Source: a virus
DNA: 23,552 nucleotides
Virus record (IMG/VR): IMGVR_UViG_3300032006_001365
Location: 1 to 23,552 of that record
Direction: 5' to 3' (one strand)
Position 1 is the first letter of the stretch, and every line of letters starts with the position of its first letter. The notes under the pieces were generated by a model. That model searched no databases and had not been told where the DNA came from. It worked only from the letters and a program-made list of their open reading frames with translations. The translations under genes were made by a program, and so were the position numbers. Below are positions 21,565 to 23,552 of the stretch, piece after piece.

Positions 21565-21730
21565 TGTTAGAGTAAAATTCTGGTTTAAATTGACGAGTTT
21601 CTAATTCTCCAAGTTTATTATCTATTTCTCTAGTGAGTTCTACACACTCATTAGATGTTGCTCCCATAACTTCTTCGGTTACTCTACCATCTTGTCGGAT
21701 AGTAAACTTAAGTGTTTGTTGTCTAGGCAT
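21509..21730 (-). CDS. DUF2997 family protein
   Basis: A 73-residue protein; the first 55 residues match the DUF2997 family (MPRQQTLKFTIRQDGRVTEE, then VMGATSNECVELTREIDNKL and FKPEFYSN), which is linked to Ycf35 in cyanobacteria. The start was set at the ATG at 21730, 8 bases before the purH stop; a longer frame reaches back into purH but has no family match. The C-terminal 18 residues (QHNQDQTEEQTTTN) are coded in the region that overlaps the ycf35 start, and are probably unconstrained. Function unknown. Confidence 0.85.
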   Translation of the reverse strand: MPRQQTLKFTIRQDGRVTEEVMGATSNECVELTREIDNKLGELETRQFKPEFYSNNVALQHNQDQTEEQTTTN

Positions 21731-22349
21731 TAGTCTCCCTTTCAATGAGATTGAAGATCTCTGGAGGTGCGGTTGGTAAGTCCCGCATCCATTCGTAAAT
21801 TGCTGCATCATATTCAGCACTATGTTTGAATGCTTCCATTGCAAACTCAGTTTTTAGTTCTACTTCTCTATTATCATTCAATGCATCTAAAAACCTTTCA
21901 TACTGATTAGGATTAGTTAGTAGAGAAACATACTTGTAATTTTTTGCTGCTGACCTTATCATACTAGGACCACCAATATCAATATTTTCTATAGCTTCAT
22001 CAATAGTTACATCTGGTCTACGAACTGTTTCTTTGAATGGATATAAGTTTACTACCACAATATCAATTAATTTAATATCATTTGCATTACGATCTATATC
22101 ATGTTGAGGATTACCACGTTGAGCAAGAATGCCACCATGAATCTTTGGATGTAATGTCTTTACTCTTCCATTCAAAATCTCTGGTGAACCAGTATACTCG
22201 GATACTTTCATTACAGGAATACCTGCTGCCTGAAGAACAGCATGAGTTCCACCACTAGATATAATCTGATATCCAGCACGAACTAATCCTTCTGCCAAAT
22301 CTACAATACCTGTTTTATCCGAAACACTTAGTAATGCGTAATAACTCAT
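21723..22349 (-). CDS. purH: PurH, IMP cyclohydrolase domain only
   Basis: A 208-residue protein holding only the N-terminal IMP cyclohydrolase (MGS-like) domain of PurH, which closes the ring to give IMP. Signature segments are ALLSVSDKTGIVDLAEGL, ISSGGTHAVL, GRVKTLHPKIHGGILAQR, VVVNLYPFKETV and NIDIGGPSMIRSAAKNYKYV. Bacterial PurH has about 510-530 residues; the AICAR transformylase part is absent and the frame ends at a clean stop that overlaps DUF2997, with no trace of the missing domain downstream. The formylation step would then have to come from the host or another phage gene. The ATG overlaps the mazG stop (ATGA). Confidence 0.9.
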   Translation of the reverse strand: MSYYALLSVSDKTGIVDLAEGLVRAGYQIISSGGTHAVLQAAGIPVMKVSEYTGSPEILNGRVKTLHPKIHGGILAQRGNPQHDIDRNANDIKLIDIVVVNLYPFKETVRRPDVTIDEAIENIDIGGPSMIRSAAKNYKYVSLLTNPNQYERFLDALNDNREVELKTEFAMEAFKHSAEYDAAIYEWMRDLPTAPPEIFNLIERETNA

Positions 22350-22753
22350 AGGTCTCCCTCTGCACGGTTTTCTGATTGATGGACATCAAATTCTCCACCA
22401 GGATATCTTGCTTTAAGTTTATCTACATTCATCTCAATAATTTCATCGAATGTAGTATCTAGTGCCATACAAGCTTGTGCCAAATACCAGCATATATCTC
22501 CCAACTCTCTCTTCATATGGAAGATATTCTCTTCATTATAGGGTTTACCTTGGAGAATGATTTTCTTTACTACTTCAGTAAACTCACCTGACTCAGCAGT
22601 CAATCCAAGTGCAGCAGTTAACAATCTAGGAACATCTGCATCATTCTCAATATCCAGTTCAGTGATACGAGAAAGTAATGCTGCTAGATCTGTACTAGGA
22701 AGACTAGTAACTTCAGTAACAAAATCTAGATATTTATTGGTGTCAACAGTCAT
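22346..22753 (-). CDS. mazG: MazG-type nucleotide pyrophosphohydrolase
   Basis: A 135-residue MazG-like NTP pyrophosphohydrolase of the all-alpha NTP-PPase superfamily. The metal-binding motif is E54-xx-E57 (TAESGEFTE) and E83-xx-D86 (KRELGDICWY), spaced as ExxE-25-ExxD. The LNAALGLTAE-type start of the helix and PYNEENIFHMKRE fit phage MazG proteins. Cyanophage MazG was long thought to lower (p)ppGpp; other work supports hydrolysis of dGTP/dCTP, so the substrate is open. It is ATGA-coupled both to pebS upstream and to purH downstream. Confidence 0.93.
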   Translation of the reverse strand: MTVDTNKYLDFVTEVTSLPSTDLAALLSRITELDIENDADVPRLLTAALGLTAESGEFTEVVKKIILQGKPYNEENIFHMKRELGDICWYLAQACMALDTTFDEIIEMNVDKLKARYPGGEFDVHQSENRAEGDL

Positions 22754-23370
22754 TGATAAGAAAATAAAAAATCATTTACAAGACTATCTGCTTTTTCTTT
22801 ACCAAACTTACCAGTCAGAAATCCTCCCACTGGATCTAGTTTAGTCATATAAGCATCAAAATCTTTATATACACTGGTATCAGTTCCAGTTGGTTTTTCC
22901 AATTCTATCATATCAACATAACATTGTAAATACTTTTTAAACATATCAAGATGATCATCAACATCTTCAGGTGTACAATAGCGAATGTAAATATTTTCAG
23001 AGAAATGATTACCTGGTTCAAAGAACCGATACTCACCTTCATGTTTTGGTAACCCATCCACAGAGAACAAATAGTTTTCCGTGGGATGTTGGAAGTCAAA
23101 TACTATAATGATTTTCTTTTCAGAAAACTTCATTAAATCCATCCCAAAACAGGGAAGGTTACTTCCAGTCTTGGGATATGCTATACAGTTAAAGATATCA
23201 ACATTCTTCCCATCAGTTATATCCACCTGTCTTGATTTAAGAAAGTGTGGATGCGAATGAGTGATAGCATTCAAATAAGTTCCTTTACCTTCCCAACCTG
23301 CCCATAGACCTTCTATCTTCATAGGCAACATGGATCTATAAGTACTAATATAGTTTTGCCAAATAGTCAT
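22750..23370 (-). CDS. pebS: Phycoerythrobilin synthase PebS (ferredoxin-dependent bilin reductase)
   Basis: A 206-residue ferredoxin-dependent bilin reductase of the PebS type, which reduces biliverdin to phycoerythrobilin in two steps. Close resemblance to P-SSM2 PebS is seen in YPKTGSNLPCFGMDLMKFS, IIIVFDFQHPTENYLFSVDG, GEYRFFEPGNHFSENI and NDFLFSYQ. Asp78 (FGMDLM) and Asp179 (TKLDPVGG) match the PebS catalytic Asp105 and Asp206 (recalled numbers) with a constant offset of 27, so both are kept; the N-terminus is about 27 residues shorter than in P-SSM2. The ATG shares a base with the upstream stop (TAATG). PcyX is an alternative member of the family. Confidence 0.93.
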   Translation of the reverse strand: MTIWQNYISTYRSMLPMKIEGLWAGWEGKGTYLNAITHSHPHFLKSRQVDITDGKNVDIFNCIAYPKTGSNLPCFGMDLMKFSEKKIIIVFDFQHPTENYLFSVDGLPKHEGEYRFFEPGNHFSENIYIRYCTPEDVDDHLDMFKKYLQCYVDMIELEKPTGTDTSVYKDFDAYMTKLDPVGGFLTGKFGKEKADSLVNDFLFSYQ

Positions 23371-23552
23371 TAGAATTTAAAGTCATTAAAAGATTTTTTA
23401 GGTTTATCTTCATGTACATATTCTTCTTGTCCACTATCAACAATATCTTCTTGGGCTTTCTGTTCGCAATCATATAATCTCATCTTTGCACGGTCAATAC
23501 CTACAACAAATCTTTTATTCATTGTAGGATCATTATACCTATTCTTCAATTG
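23370..23552 (-). CDS. C-terminal fragment of a replication-type protein, possibly gp41 helicase (cut by window edge)
   Basis: Only the last 60 codons are in the window. They encode QLKNRYNDPTMNKRFVVGID, RAKMRLYDCEQKAQEDIVDS and an acidic-basic tail ending KPKKSFNDFKF. A KNR-xx-D then FVVGID pattern near the end is reminiscent of the last strands of RecA-fold replicative helicases of the T4 gp41/DnaB type. That family has a KNR motif followed by such strands, but the rest is outside the window, so the assignment is tentative. The stop TAA overlaps the pebS ATG as TAATG. Confidence 0.55.
   Translation of the reverse strand, partial: QLKNRYNDPTMNKRFVVGIDRAKMRLYDCEQKAQEDIVDSGQEEYVHEDKPKKSFNDFKF

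Noticed and set aside
21731-21844. Longer reading of the DUF2997 protein
   Set aside because: The extra 38 residues are coded antiphase within the purH end and do not match the family.
22726-22733. AATAAATA late-promoter match in the first codons of mazG
   Set aside because: It encodes conserved-length N-terminal residues and has no gene start just downstream.
22734-22750. TTGACA-like box at the mazG start
   Set aside because: No -10 box is found at 16-18 bases beyond it.
1-23552. tRNA genes, CRISPR arrays, insertion sequences, integrase or attachment sites
   Set aside because: None was seen on reading both strands; gaps between genes are too short and no repeat arrays or transposase-like proteins are present. 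A covariance-model tRNA scan would be needed to be sure.

Overview
The window reads as part of the genome of a T4-like marine cyanophage (a cyanomyovirus), AT-rich, with every supported gene on the minus strand. The phage assignment rests on T4-type NrdA, NrdB and gp61 primase, T4-type late promoters (TATAAATA-like), and very dense packing with ATGA and TAATG stop/start overlaps. The cyanobacterial host is indicated by PebS (phycoerythrobilin synthase), a MazG, a Ycf35/DUF1257 protein with its DUF2997 partner, and pieces of purine synthesis. PebS and the low GC suggest Prochlorococcus or low-GC Synechococcus as host, but this is inference.

Layout in the direction of transcription (from high to low coordinates). 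23552-21184: the end of a replication gene (possibly the gp41 helicase), then pebS, mazG, an IMP-cyclohydrolase-only purH, DUF2997 and ycf35. 21160-13707: a late block with T4-type late promoters. It holds a 461-aa unknown protein, a 417-aa nucleotidyltransferase with a T4-like capsid-targeting N-terminus, several very basic head-type proteins, a 67-aa coiled-coil/membrane protein, a 433-aa structural protein and smaller conserved proteins. 13710-8832: a coiled-coil membrane protein, gp61 primase, nrdA and nrdB, with sigma-70-like promoters inside the preceding genes, and a 38-aa gene. 8832-6457: a full-length glycogen phosphorylase, start-coupled to the 38-aa gene behind nrdB. 6428-2368: a GIY-YIG nuclease-like protein, a HxGH cytidylyltransferase, a run of four small membrane proteins, several tiny unknown proteins behind a near-consensus early promoter, and purS. 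2369-2075: a one-gene late unit with its own late promoter and terminator. 2043-1: GDP-mannose 3,5-epimerase followed by two more SDR sugar-nucleotide enzymes, the last cut by the window edge.

How the parts fit: the early/middle genes point to nucleotide supply (NrdAB, PurS, PurH, MazG), glucose release from host glycogen (GlgP), bilin synthesis (PebS) and sugar-nucleotide remodelling (GME, SDRs, cytidylyltransferase). The late block points to head and virion proteins, some apparently marked for packaging inside the capsid. The strongest candidates for something new are the nrdB-orf38-glgP coupling and the capsid-targeted nucleotidyltransferase.
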